Assembly: GCA_009773355.1 (NCBI GenBank)
Contig: WRPG01000038.1
Coordinates: forward strand, 1-51,385
Length of the DNA: 51,385 nt
Direction of reading: 5' to 3'
From: Limisphaerales bacterium
GTDB lineage: Bacteria; Verrucomicrobiota; Verrucomicrobiia; Limisphaerales; SXTU01
Notes under the pieces: model-generated
Told to the model about the DNA's origin: nothing
Database searches by the model: none
The model's input: the letters and a program-made list of their open reading frames with translations, nothing else
Shown: in pieces, positions 1 to 8,330 of the stretch
How positions within the stretch are numbered: the first letter of the stretch is position 1
Layout of the letters: every line of letters starts with the position of its first letter
Position numbers and translations under genes: made by a program

Positions 1-48
1 GCCCTCGGCTACCAGTCACCTGTGGACTTCGAGCAGCAACTCAACTAA
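1..48 (+). CDS. IS3-family transposase OrfB, C-terminal fragment (5' partial)
   Basis: Fifteen codons plus TAA read ALGYQSPVDFEQQLN. The motif LGYxSPxxFE is the conserved extreme C-terminus of the DDE integrase domain (OrfB) of IS3/IS150-like transposases, just after the last catalytic helix. Only the tail is in the window, so the catalytic residues cannot be seen. The match is short but highly characteristic. The gene continues to the left of the window. Confidence 0.75.
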   Translation, partial: ALGYQSPVDFEQQLN

Positions 49-99
49 ACCAGCCGTGCCAGCTTACCCAAGCGTGTCCGCCAAACCGATACAGGCTCA
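1..99 (+). mobile_element. Right end of an IS3-family insertion sequence
   Basis: The first bases encode the C-terminus of an IS3-type transposase. They are followed by a short non-coding tail that ends in ACAGGCTCA at about 99. IS3-family elements typically begin with TG and end with CA, and the transposase stop usually lies within about 50-100 bp of the right inverted repeat, which fits here. The terminal repeat is probably about 75-99 (TGTCCGCCAAACCGATACAG followed by GCTCA). The left end is outside the window, so the inverted repeat cannot be verified. Confidence 0.7.
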
Positions 100-101
100 C
101 T

Positions 102-677
102 GTGCGCGTGAACGCCGCGCTGCCCGTCGCCGCCCCGCTGGTCATCGGGCCGCTCACCGCCGCGCTGCTGCTGGCCCGGCATGTCACGCTCACCGCGAAG
201 ATGAAGGAAGTGAGCGACGCGGAGTTGGAACTCTCCCTCAAGCGCGCCGACCGCGAGCAACTCTTCGGCGACGAGGCGGCCGAGGTGCGCGAGCCGAACT
301 CCATCATCGCGCGCCTGCTCCAGTATCACGCGACGATTCTGGCGACGTTTCCCAACCAGCCCATCGCGGACACGCTGCCGCGCATCTTCCCGCAGGACGC
401 GGCGAGCCTGCCGCGCTTCGACTTCAACTGGCGCGACCTCGGCGGCGGCCAGCTCAAGACCTGGCTGCGCGATCCCGGCCTGAACGACGCGGTGCAACTG
501 CACCTGGAAGAAGGTGCGGTGACGCTGAACCAAGCCTACGCGCAAGGCGCACCCGTGCAGTCGCAGACGTGGGCCGGCATCACGATGGTGGGTGAGCTGG
601 ACGTGCTCGAACTGCGCGATGCGGCGGGCCACACCATCGCGCGCGGCCGCCGGGACACGACATTGGCGGAGGTGTGA
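102..677 (+). CDS. Hypothetical protein, possibly 5'-truncated by the IS
   Basis: A 191-residue ORF starts with GTG only three bases after the inferred IS3 right end. It opens with a hydrophobic stretch (ALPVAAPLVIGPLTAALLLA, residues 5-24) followed by a charged helix rich in K, E and D, then a mixed alpha/beta region with a conserved-looking middle (LLQYHATILATFPNQPIADT). I do not recognise the family. Because the frame stays open back into the IS end, the natural N-terminus may have been removed and GTG used as a substitute. It could also be an intact small cytoplasmic or membrane-associated protein. Downstream is a 112-base gap before the zinc-ribbon gene. Confidence 0.5.
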   Translation: MRVNAALPVAAPLVIGPLTAALLLARHVTLTAKMKEVSDAELELSLKRADREQLFGDEAAEVREPNSIIARLLQYHATILATFPNQPIADTLPRIFPQDAASLPRFDFNWRDLGGGQLKTWLRDPGLNDAVQLHLEEGAVTLNQAYAQGAPVQSQTWAGITMVGELDVLELRDAAGHTIARGRRDTTLAEV

Positions 678-789
678 ACACTTCCCGCTCCGCGTCGTCC
701 GTTCTTGCTACAGCCGACGACCAAGCCTGACCGGGCCAATGCCCGCTGGTGCCCAGTTCGCCGGTTGTTTGCGTTCGTCGCGCCGAGCC

Positions 790-1947
790 ATGAAAATCTC
801 CTGCCCGCATTGCGACCAGCACATCACGGCGGATGACTCATGGGTCGGGGCCGAGGTGTCGTGCCCCACCTGTGGGCAGCGCTTCACCCTCGCCGCCCGG
901 CCACCTGAGTCTGCCGCCGCCTCTGCGCCCGCGATTGCGCCGCCTCCGCTGCCACCCCCGATGCCTTCCGCTCCCCCGGCAAGCAAACTGGCGATTGCGC
1001 AGTTCTCGCCAGCAGCATCCGCCGGCGGGGCGGCTCCAGGCACCGCGCGAGGCTCCGCCGCGTTCCCGCCCGGTTGCGGCAAGATAAGGCTGCTGGGGCC
1101 ACGTCCAGGGTCGCTCGGGCCTGAATGGACGACCAAACGCCGGGTGATGCTCTGGTGTGTCATCTTCGGCCCGTTGCTGCTGCTGGCACCCGGCGTATTT
1201 GTCCTGATGATGATGCGCCTGCCGCCGTTTCTGGTGGTGCTGCCCCTGATCCTGCTCGCCATTGCCATGCCGATGCTGATGAAGATGATGAGTCCGTCGG
1301 GCCAGGCGGGGCCGGCCCGGACTGTCTCCGTGCCGCCAGAGACGATGCCTGCTGCGGGGCAGTGCTGTGATGTCTGCGAGCAGCCATTGGCCCAAGGCTC
1401 GGGGCACCTGCTGGTGACCACAGAGGTCGTGTCCTCCCAGCGATTTTGGGCGCGCTTCTGGAAGCTCCACCACCAAGTGCTGCGCTCGGGAGTGGAGCAG
1501 TGGCGCGCCGGTCTGGGGGGCGTCGTCAACTTTGCCACCTTTGCCATGCAGTTTCGGCAGTTCACCCAATGTCATCCGGCCATCCACAAGGTCGCCGACA
1601 ACGAGACACCCTGGCTGGTCTGTCCGAAATGTCTGGGCAAATTCCGCGCACAACCCGGTGCGACGCGCGCCGATGCGGAAAGCTGGTGGAGCAGCGGCGG
1701 GGTGCTCCAGCCCAAGGGCACCGGGGCGGCGGCCCACGACGACGTGGATCTCGGCGGCTTCAAGCCGGTGCTGGCACTGTTTCTGTTGATTTTCTGCGTC
1801 TTGTTTTCCCTGCTGGCGGCCATGTTGTTCCTCCTGAGTCTGATTTCAGGTGCCAATGACAAGGGCGGGGAGGCCATCGCGGGGATCGTGCTTGCGATCA
1901 TGGCGGGCGGAGGCTGGGCGCTGTGGCGGTTCTTGCGGCGGCCCTGA
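790..1947 (+). CDS. Zinc-ribbon, multi-pass membrane protein of unknown function
   Basis: The 385-residue protein begins MKISCPHCDQHITADDSW, with two CxxC pairs (C5/C8 and C25/C28) forming an N-terminal zinc ribbon of the kind common at the start of verrucomicrobial and planctomycetal membrane proteins. A Pro/Ala-rich linker (about 38-85) follows, then two hydrophobic helices at about 119-142 and 146-166. A cytoplasmic middle has two more Cys pairs (CCDVC near 192-196 and CPKC further on), and two C-terminal membrane segments end at the C-terminus. The ATG at 790 is preferred over an in-frame start at 592, because the upstream extension would overlap the preceding ORF and lacks the zinc-ribbon opening. 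Function is unknown; metal-binding membrane sensing or scaffolding would be a guess. Confidence 0.75.
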   Translation: MKISCPHCDQHITADDSWVGAEVSCPTCGQRFTLAARPPESAAASAPAIAPPPLPPPMPSAPPASKLAIAQFSPAASAGGAAPGTARGSAAFPPGCGKIRLLGPRPGSLGPEWTTKRRVMLWCVIFGPLLLLAPGVFVLMMMRLPPFLVVLPLILLAIAMPMLMKMMSPSGQAGPARTVSVPPETMPAAGQCCDVCEQPLAQGSGHLLVTTEVVSSQRFWARFWKLHHQVLRSGVEQWRAGLGGVVNFATFAMQFRQFTQCHPAIHKVADNETPWLVCPKCLGKFRAQPGATRADAESWWSSGGVLQPKGTGAAAHDDVDLGGFKPVLALFLLIFCVLFSLLAAMLFLLSLISGANDKGGEAIAGIVLAIMAGGGWALWRFLRRP

Positions 1948-2338
1948 CAGCTTCAAACTCGCCAGCCACGACACCTTGGCTCGACGGAGGGCGGTGAGCC
2001 AGACTCTCTGGCGTCGCGGAGACCGCGCTGGGTGGCGGCACGCCCCCGACGAACTACACCATCGCGAACCTCAACGCGCTGTTGACGGACCTTGACGAGG
2101 TCTTAGACCACAGCCCCGGTGACACCCACCGGAGCCGTGGTGTTATCGGCCTCCTGCCGCCTGCGGAGTCGCACCCGCAGGCCGCATCAGTTCTCGCCGT
2201 CAGCACTGCTACGAACGGGCCGTGAACTCCGGACCCTGAAGCGGCTTGAGGCCGCACGGCGCGCCAATGTGCGCCCAGCGCGCGGCGCGAATCCAACTTG
2301 CGCTCCTTACTCCGCACCGCTTCCTCGCGCCCTCCGGT
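1948..2338. other. Gene-poor spacer with a possible decayed ORF and a palindrome
   Basis: No convincing gene is visible. A plus-strand frame stays open from 1998 to the stop at 2223-2225, without an ATG, and contains a protein-like stretch (ALGGGTPPTNYTIANLNALL) that could be the remnant of a degraded gene. GCGGC-TTGAG-GCCGC at 2241-2255 is a short inverted repeat like those found in other spacers of this window. Confidence 0.35.
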
Positions 2339-2683
2339 CTAGTCACCGGCGGGCGGAATGCCGTCCGGTGCAGTCTGGCCGGCTGGAGACTTTGCGTCGG
2401 CCGCCGGCGCAGCGGCACTTGGCAACGGCCGGGTGGCTCGCTTCTCCGGCAGCAGCAAGGCAAGCAGGATGGCTCCCGCCACCAGGCTGAACCCCCCAAA
2501 CTGGCAGGCGGCCATCTCGGCGGCCGGGAGCGGCTCGGCCCCGCCGCGCAGCCGCAGCACAAAGACGTAAGTCAACGGGAGCGCGATCAGCACGGCTCCG
2601 GCGGCGATCAGAGTGATGGAAATGCTTTTTTTCACCGGCCAGTTCTGCTCAAACGCGGGAATACTGGGCGCATGAGCTGGCAT
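2339..2683 (-). CDS. Small two-helix membrane protein
   Basis: About 114 residues from the ATG at 2683 (MPAHAPSIPAFEQNW...); an upstream ATG at 2722 and a GTG at 2635 (VKKSISITLIAAGAV) are alternative starts. Two hydrophobic helices are clear: one after KKS (SITLIAAGAVLIALPLTYVF), the second around FGGFSLVAGAILLALLLP. They are followed by a Pro/Ala-rich hydrophilic tail. This looks like a small inner-membrane protein of the DUF3185-like size class, but I cannot assign a family. It is separated from the pilin operon by a strong hairpin at 2726-2760 and is therefore probably transcribed independently. Confidence 0.5.
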   Translation of the reverse strand: MPAHAPSIPAFEQNWPVKKSISITLIAAGAVLIALPLTYVFVLRLRGGAEPLPAAEMAACQFGGFSLVAGAILLALLLPEKRATRPLPSAAAPAADAKSPAGQTAPDGIPPAGD

Positions 2684-2725
2684 TGATAAGAGCCGGATGG
2701 TGGGGAAAATGCCCCTACACAAACT

Positions 2726-2760
2726 GCCAACGGCCCCGGCGAATCGCCGGGGCCGTTGGC
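2726..2760 (-). terminator. Strong hairpin, probable terminator of the pilin operon
   Basis: Two perfect 16-base arms (GCCAACGGCCCCGGCG and its complement) flank an AAT loop. It lies 33 bases past the stop of the GspG-like gene on the minus strand. The following minus-strand bases are only moderately T-rich, so it may act as an RNA 3'-end stabiliser rather than a classical intrinsic terminator. Confidence 0.65.
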
Positions 2761-2792
2761 GTTGGGACTGACTGTCCGGGTGCCAGGCCGGA

Positions 2793-3191
2793 TCACAGCG
2801 TGTGACCGCTGCCCGAGAGGCTGCACGTCGGCGAGCCGGAGACCGTGCTGGCGGCGCTGTAGGTGCCGCCGCCGGGGCAGGCCGGCAGGAGCGAGCCTTT
2901 CAGGTAGGCGAGCAGCGTGGTGTCCGTCAGGGCATACGTGTCCGTGGCGGCCTTCTTGTTTTCGAGCGCCCAGCTTTGCACCGCGCCGTCCACCTGCTTG
3001 AGGTTGGCGATGCAGGCGTTCTTCTGGGCCGTGGCGCGCGCCTTCACGAAGTTCGGGATGGCGATGGCGGCCAGCAGGCCGATGATGGCGACAGCGCGCC
3101 GCACTTGGTTATGAGTGATGATTGCAAGTGCCGCCGGCGACAGGCCGGCGACAGTGAGAATCGTAGCGTGGGCTGTGCCGGGTGATGACAA
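2793..3191 (-). pseudogene. GspG/PulG-like pseudopilin with its prepilin signal replaced
   Basis: From codon 33 onward (forward position about 3092 and below) the product is a textbook type II secretion-like major pseudopilin: VAIIGLLAAIAIPNFVKARA, then NLKQVDGAVQSWALENKKAA and a CPGGGTY motif near the C-terminus, typical of verrucomicrobial pseudopilins. The segment that should precede it (RRGFTLIELMVV, with the Gly/Phe prepilin peptidase site and Glu+5) is absent. The frame instead reads LSPAALAIITHNQVRRA from an unrelated GC-rich sequence containing GCCGGCGACA direct repeats. Without the signal the protein could not be processed by PilD or inserted correctly, so I treat it as a 5'-disrupted pseudogene. 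No replacement FTLIE motif is visible in the other frames upstream. An assembly error at the repeat is a possible alternative. It is the last gene of the pilin operon. Confidence 0.75.
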
Positions 3192-3391
3192 TAGTCACAA
3201 CTATTTAGGCCCTGACCGCGAAAGCGCCCGGCAGCGACCAGGAGTGGCGGGTTGTTCCGGTTCACGGTGGTGTTTCCTGGCGGAGGCGAGCGGGGCGGGG
3301 CGGGGGGGAGCCGGGCGGGGAAGGCCGTTTGTGAACAGCCTGGGGATCGAAGGCAGGGGGAGGGCCGGGCAGATTCCGGCCTGGCAAACGG

Positions 3392-4957
3392 TCAGATTTC
3401 CGCCCACGAATCAATGATGAAGGCGGCGGAAGGTCCGTTGCGGCCCAGATTCTCGTCGTAGTGGAACTCGAAGTGGCCGTTCAACTGCGCGGAGCCGACG
3501 ATGGCCGCGCCCATGAAGTCGGCGCGGTCCATGCCGCCGCCATTGTAGGTCATGTGTGCCTGGGGCGCATACAGGGTGCCGGTGAACTCGGAGTTGCCGC
3601 TGAAGCTGATGCTGGTGCAACTGGGCAGGCCGTTGATGCGCATGCGCGTGGCGTCGCCGGTGGTGTTGACCGCCGCGTTGCCGGTGAAGCTCACCGAGCC
3701 GCCGACCCAGACTTGGAGGGTGCCGGAGTTGCCGATGGTGATGGCGCTGCCACCGGACTGGGAAACGCTGCCCTGGACGTAGAGGCGGGCGTTGCCGCGG
3801 ACGAGGATGTTGGCGCTGCTGATGCCGGAGAGGTAGTAGTCACCGTTGTCGAGGACATAGTCGTAGGTGGCCACGGTGGAGTTGGTGGTGTAGCTGTTCG
3901 TGTTGTAGGCGAACTGGGTGTAGGTGTAGTTCGTGGCGTAGGTGGTGGTGGTCGTCTTGCCTTTCTTCTCCGTGGTGGCGGTGACGTTGGTGGTCACGGG
4001 GTAAGTGGTCCCGCTGGGATAGGTGGTGGTGGTGGGGCGGTTGGAGGAGACCGTGCCAACGTAAGCCGACGGGAAGGCCAGGGAGGTGGCGGCGGCGAGG
4101 TTGGTGATGATGTCAATGTTGGTCACGCTGCCGCCGGAGGGGATGATGCCGGACGTGAAGGGCGCCACCGCATCCGGGAAGGCGACGTTCAGGTCGTCCT
4201 GCGAGTGGCCGGTCTGGATGCCGGTGCCGCCGCCGGCGATGAAGGCCGCGTCCCCCACCGCCCCGTGCGATCCGGTGGTGATGACTCCCATGGGCCCCGT
4301 GCCGGCGCTGCCGTAGATGGTGCCGTTCGCGCCGACATCCACGTTGCCCTCCACGGAGCCGATGGAGCCGTTGTCTTTCCGAAGCGCCGGGTTGTAGCGC
4401 CCGCCGGTGCTGTAGGCGGGATCCAGCGAGTCAAAGCTGTCGGAGAGGATGCTGCCGTTCCAGTTGATGGTGCCGCGCGCCACCAGCCCGCGCGCAAAGA
4501 GCGCGCCGCCCACGGTCTGCACTTGGATGGTGCGCGAGATCATGTCCGTGGTGGACAGCGGCTTGGGCATGTTGCCCTGCACGGTGAGGGTGGGCGTGGT
4601 GCCGCTCTGGATGGCGGCGATGAAGTTGCCGCCGTTCAGGTCGCGGGACTTGTAATAGACCGAGCCGGTGAGCGAGATGCCGTTGCTCATGGTCAGGCCC
4701 GAGGTGCTGAGGGTCCAGCCCTGGCTCGCGAGATTCGTGCTGTTGAGATAGACGTGGGTGAGCGCCTCCTCGAGGCCGCTCTCCGCGACCGGAATGCAGG
4801 AGTTCCACACGCCGGAACGGATCACGGACCGGTGCGCCGCGCTGCTGAGGTCCATGAAGGCCGCGAGGGTGATGCCGATGATCATGGAGATCAGCAGGGT
4901 GACCACGAGCACGCTGCCAGCGCGGCGGGAGGGATGGGGGAGGGCGAGGAGTCTCAT
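3392..4957 (-). CDS. PilX-like minor pilin with a large C-terminal surface domain
   Basis: The 521-residue protein starts with a short basic leader, then a hydrophobic helix (SVLVVTLLISMIIGITLAAF, about 15-34) and the conserved motif AESGLEEAL (58-66) found in PilX and GspK-like minor pilins. The rest is a beta-rich extracellular region: Asn/Gly-rich repeats, then a Thr/Tyr-rich tract at about 308-368, then a right-handed-helix-like part (NILVRGNARLYVQGSVSQSG) resembling the DUF7305 or 'collagen-binding' type domain of PilX-related proteins. The leader has Gly14 at the likely cleavage point but no Glu+5, as expected for PilX/GspK. It starts 7 bases after the PilW-like stop, so the two are cotranscribed. 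The 200-base gap to the damaged GspG-like gene contains repeats. Confidence 0.75.
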   Translation of the reverse strand: MRLLALPHPSRRAGSVLVVTLLISMIIGITLAAFMDLSSAAHRSVIRSGVWNSCIPVAESGLEEALTHVYLNSTNLASQGWTLSTSGLTMSNGISLTGSVYYKSRDLNGGNFIAAIQSGTTPTLTVQGNMPKPLSTTDMISRTIQVQTVGGALFARGLVARGTINWNGSILSDSFDSLDPAYSTGGRYNPALRKDNGSIGSVEGNVDVGANGTIYGSAGTGPMGVITTGSHGAVGDAAFIAGGGTGIQTGHSQDDLNVAFPDAVAPFTSGIIPSGGSVTNIDIITNLAAATSLAFPSAYVGTVSSNRPTTTTYPSGTTYPVTTNVTATTEKKGKTTTTTYATNYTYTQFAYNTNSYTTNSTVATYDYVLDNGDYYLSGISSANILVRGNARLYVQGSVSQSGGSAITIGNSGTLQVWVGGSVSFTGNAAVNTTGDATRMRINGLPSCTSISFSGNSEFTGTLYAPQAHMTYNGGGMDRADFMGAAIVGSAQLNGHFEFHYDENLGRNGPSAAFIIDSWAEI

Positions 4958-4964
4958 AGTCGGA

Positions 4965-5513
4965 TCAGTCCTGTTTGCGCATGACGATCTTCGCGGTCTG
5001 CACGCTCTCGGTGTTGACCGCCTGGCCCAGGATGGTGCGGGAGCACGTCCAGTTGAGCTTGATGAGCTTGGCCCCGGTGGCGTTCGTCACCACGAACTGG
5101 TCCCAGGTGTTCGACACATTGTTGCGGCCATAAACCGTGAAGGTGAGGGAGTCGCACTCCTGCAACAGGGTCTCGCGGTTGTAGCCCTGGAGGCGCACGA
5201 GGGTCCGGCGGTCGGGGTAATAGGTGTAGGTGATGTTGCTCCGGCCCCGCGAGGAGTTGAACTGCAGCTCGGTCGAGGTGAAGCCGACCAGTTCGGTGGC
5301 CTGCCGGATGTCCTGCGAAAGCTTGTCCACCGCGCCGCGGCTGTAGCGGTCCAGGTCGGCGTAATTGGAGAGCGCCGCCAGGCTGCGCGCGTTATAGACC
5401 ATCAGCGACCCGGCGGCCGCGAGGATCATGGTTCCGATGCCGGTGGCCACCATCACCTCCACCAGCGTCATCGCCCGCTGCGCCAGCCTAGTAGATGTAG
5501 TTTTGAATTCCAT
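4965..5513 (-). CDS. PilW/GspJ-like minor pseudopilin
   Basis: The product is 182 residues with a type III (prepilin) signal, TRLAQRA-MTLVEVMVATGIG. Cleavage would fall between Ala14 and Met15, with Glu19 at +5. The -1 residue is Ala rather than the usual Gly. A single N-terminal hydrophobic helix (15-38) is followed by LDRYSRGAVDKLSQDIRQAT, the conserved segment of PilW/GspJ proteins, and a beta-sheet domain. The start codon lies inside the end of the upstream PilV-like gene (26-base overlap), indicating translational coupling. It is expected to sit at the tip of a type IV pilus or type II secretion pseudopilus in the periplasm or on the surface. Confidence 0.8.
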   Translation of the reverse strand: MEFKTTSTRLAQRAMTLVEVMVATGIGTMILAAAGSLMVYNARSLAALSNYADLDRYSRGAVDKLSQDIRQATELVGFTSTELQFNSSRGRSNITYTYYPDRRTLVRLQGYNRETLLQECDSLTFTVYGRNNVSNTWDQFVVTNATGAKLIKLNWTCSRTILGQAVNTESVQTAKIVMRKQD

Positions 5514-5997
5514 ACTGGGCGGTGTAGGTGGACATGCTCTGCGAGCGGGAAACGCCGTTGGTCCAGCGCAGCGTGATGGTGACGAGCTTCACGCTGTTGG
5601 AGTAGTTCTGCGTGAACCCCGAGTTGGTGATCTCCACGGTGCCGTAGTAGGTGAAGCCGCCGCTCGTCGCTCCGGTGGACACCAGGCTCTCGCTGTAGTT
5701 GGTCGTGGTGGGGTAAAACGTCTCGGTGAAGGTCGAGGGGATGTAGGAGGTCGAGGTTCCGAACGTGGAAACCTGGGTCCAACTGTAGAGCCGCAGCGTC
5801 TCCATCTTGTCAATCAGCACCTGGGTCGCCCGCAGGTTCTCCCGCGCGGAGTTCAACGCCCCAAAGCCCGCCGTGATTCCGGCGTAGAGGGAGATGAAGA
5901 GCACGCCCACCACGCAGGCCGACACCAGCGCCTCGACGATGCTAAACGCAAGGGTGCTCTGCGTGGAAAAGGGCCGGATGACGGGTTCTAACTTCAT
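5488..5997 (-). CDS. PilV/GspI-like minor pseudopilin
   Basis: About 169 residues from the ATG at 5997 (MKLEPVIRPFSTQSTLA-FSIVEALV). An upstream in-frame start at 6051 would add a basic extension that is unnecessary. The signal ends LA-FSIVEA: cleavage after Ala17, with Glu22 at +5. The hydrophobic helix covers 18-40. LNSARENLRATQVLIDKMET is typical of PilV/GspI proteins, and the C-terminal half is Thr/Ser/Tyr-rich beta structure. It is the first gene of the operon; the stop overlaps the PilW-like start. A candidate sigma-54-type element lies about 65 bases upstream. Confidence 0.8.
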   Translation of the reverse strand: MKLEPVIRPFSTQSTLAFSIVEALVSACVVGVLFISLYAGITAGFGALNSARENLRATQVLIDKMETLRLYSWTQVSTFGTSTSYIPSTFTETFYPTTTNYSESLVSTGATSGGFTYYGTVEITNSGFTQNYSNSVKLVTITLRWTNGVSRSQSMSTYTAQYGIQNYIY

Positions 5998-6060
5998 GCC
6001 TGGGCGGCGGCTCGCCCGTCTGCGGAGTGCGGCGGGGCGAGGCGCTTGCAAGGGACAGTC

Positions 6061-6076
6061 AGCACGCGCACTGCCA
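6061..6076 (-). promoter_or_regulatory. Possible sigma-54 promoter of the pilin operon
   Basis: On the minus strand the sequence reads CTGGCAGTGCGCGTGCT. This keeps the GG-N10-GC core of sigma-54 promoters (consensus TGGCACGNNNNTTGC) with deviations at two positions. It lies about 65 bases before the PilV-like start. Pilin genes are often sigma-54 dependent. The match is imperfect and could be chance. Confidence 0.25.
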
Positions 6077-6157
6077 GGCTCAAGCTGGCAGATGGCACGG
6101 GAAGAACGGCCCTACCCTCGCGTGACGGCGCGACGCAAGCCGCAGGGCCAAATGAGA

Positions 6158-6187
6158 AAGGCCGGCCCGCTTGCGCAGGCCGGCCTT
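6158..6187 (-). terminator. Rho-independent terminator after groEL
   Basis: AAGGCCGGCC and GGCCGGCCTT pair around a 10-base loop. On the minus strand the stem is followed by TTTCTCATTTGG. It lies 35 bases after the groEL stop. Confidence 0.7.
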
Positions 6188-6221
6188 CGTGATTCAGTTC
6201 CTCACCGAGGAACGGGCGGGA

Positions 6222-7895
<1,674 letters not shown>

Positions 7896-8189
7896 TTACT
7901 TGATGACAGCGAGAATGTCGTCGCTGCTGAGGATCTTGTATTCCTTGCCGTCAATTTTGATCTCGGTGCCGCCGTATTTGCTGGCGAGCACGCGGTCACC
8001 GACTTCGACCTCGAAGGGAACCTTCTTGCCGTTGTCGTCGGTCTTGCCGGTGCCGAGGGCGCGAACCACGCTCTCCTGCGGCTTCTCTTTGGCGGTGTCG
8101 GGGATGATGATGCCGCCCTTCTTTGCTTCTTTTTCCTCTGCCGCTTCGACTAGGACGCGGTCACCGAGGGGTTTCACGTTTAATGCCAT
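7896..8189 (-). CDS. groES: Co-chaperonin GroES (10 kDa)
   Basis: A 97-residue protein of normal family length. It opens [20 protein letters not shown], has the mobile-loop region [20 protein letters not shown] that contacts GroEL, and ends in the typical [14 protein letters not shown]. It caps the GroEL ring as a heptamer. It is the first gene of the groESL pair. No CIRCE element (TTAGCACTC-N9-GAGTGCTAA) is present upstream, so HrcA-type control at this site is not supported. Confidence 0.97.
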   Translation of the reverse strand: MALNVKPLGDRVLVEAAEEKEAKKGGIIIPDTAKEKPQESVVRALGTGKTDDNGKKVPFEVEVGDRVLASKYGGTEIKIDGKEYKILSSDDILAVIK

Positions 8190-8239
8190 GGTGTGTTTCT
8201 GTGTTTGTTGTTTTGTTTGATTTACTGCGAATCAAATCC

Positions 8240-8255
8240 CGCGGCACCCGCCGCG
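8240..8255 (-). terminator. Short hairpin between dnaK and groES
   Basis: CGCGGC-ACCC-GCCGCG. It is about 75 bases past the dnaK stop and upstream of groES, with modestly T-rich sequence after it on the minus strand (GGATTTGATTC). It could be a weak terminator for dnaK or a leader structure for groESL. Confidence 0.3.
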
Positions 8256-8257
8256 AG

Positions 8258-8292
8258 AAAAGTGTTTAGTGATTAGTCATCAGTCTTCAGTG
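8258..8292. repeat. TTAGT/TCAGT-type dispersed intergenic repeat
   Basis: The run GTGTTTAGTGATTAGTCATC followed by AGTCTTCAGT consists of near-copies of TTCAGT/TTAGT. It resembles the spacer before maf at 40448-40520, so both look like members of one dispersed non-coding repeat type. Confidence 0.4.
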
Positions 8293-8330
8293 GGGCGCGC
8301 GGCGAACCGGCCGAGCACAGGATGCGCTGG

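Noticed and set aside
592-789. N-terminal extension of the zinc-ribbon protein
   Set aside because: It overlaps the previous ORF and precedes the conserved MKISCPHC start.
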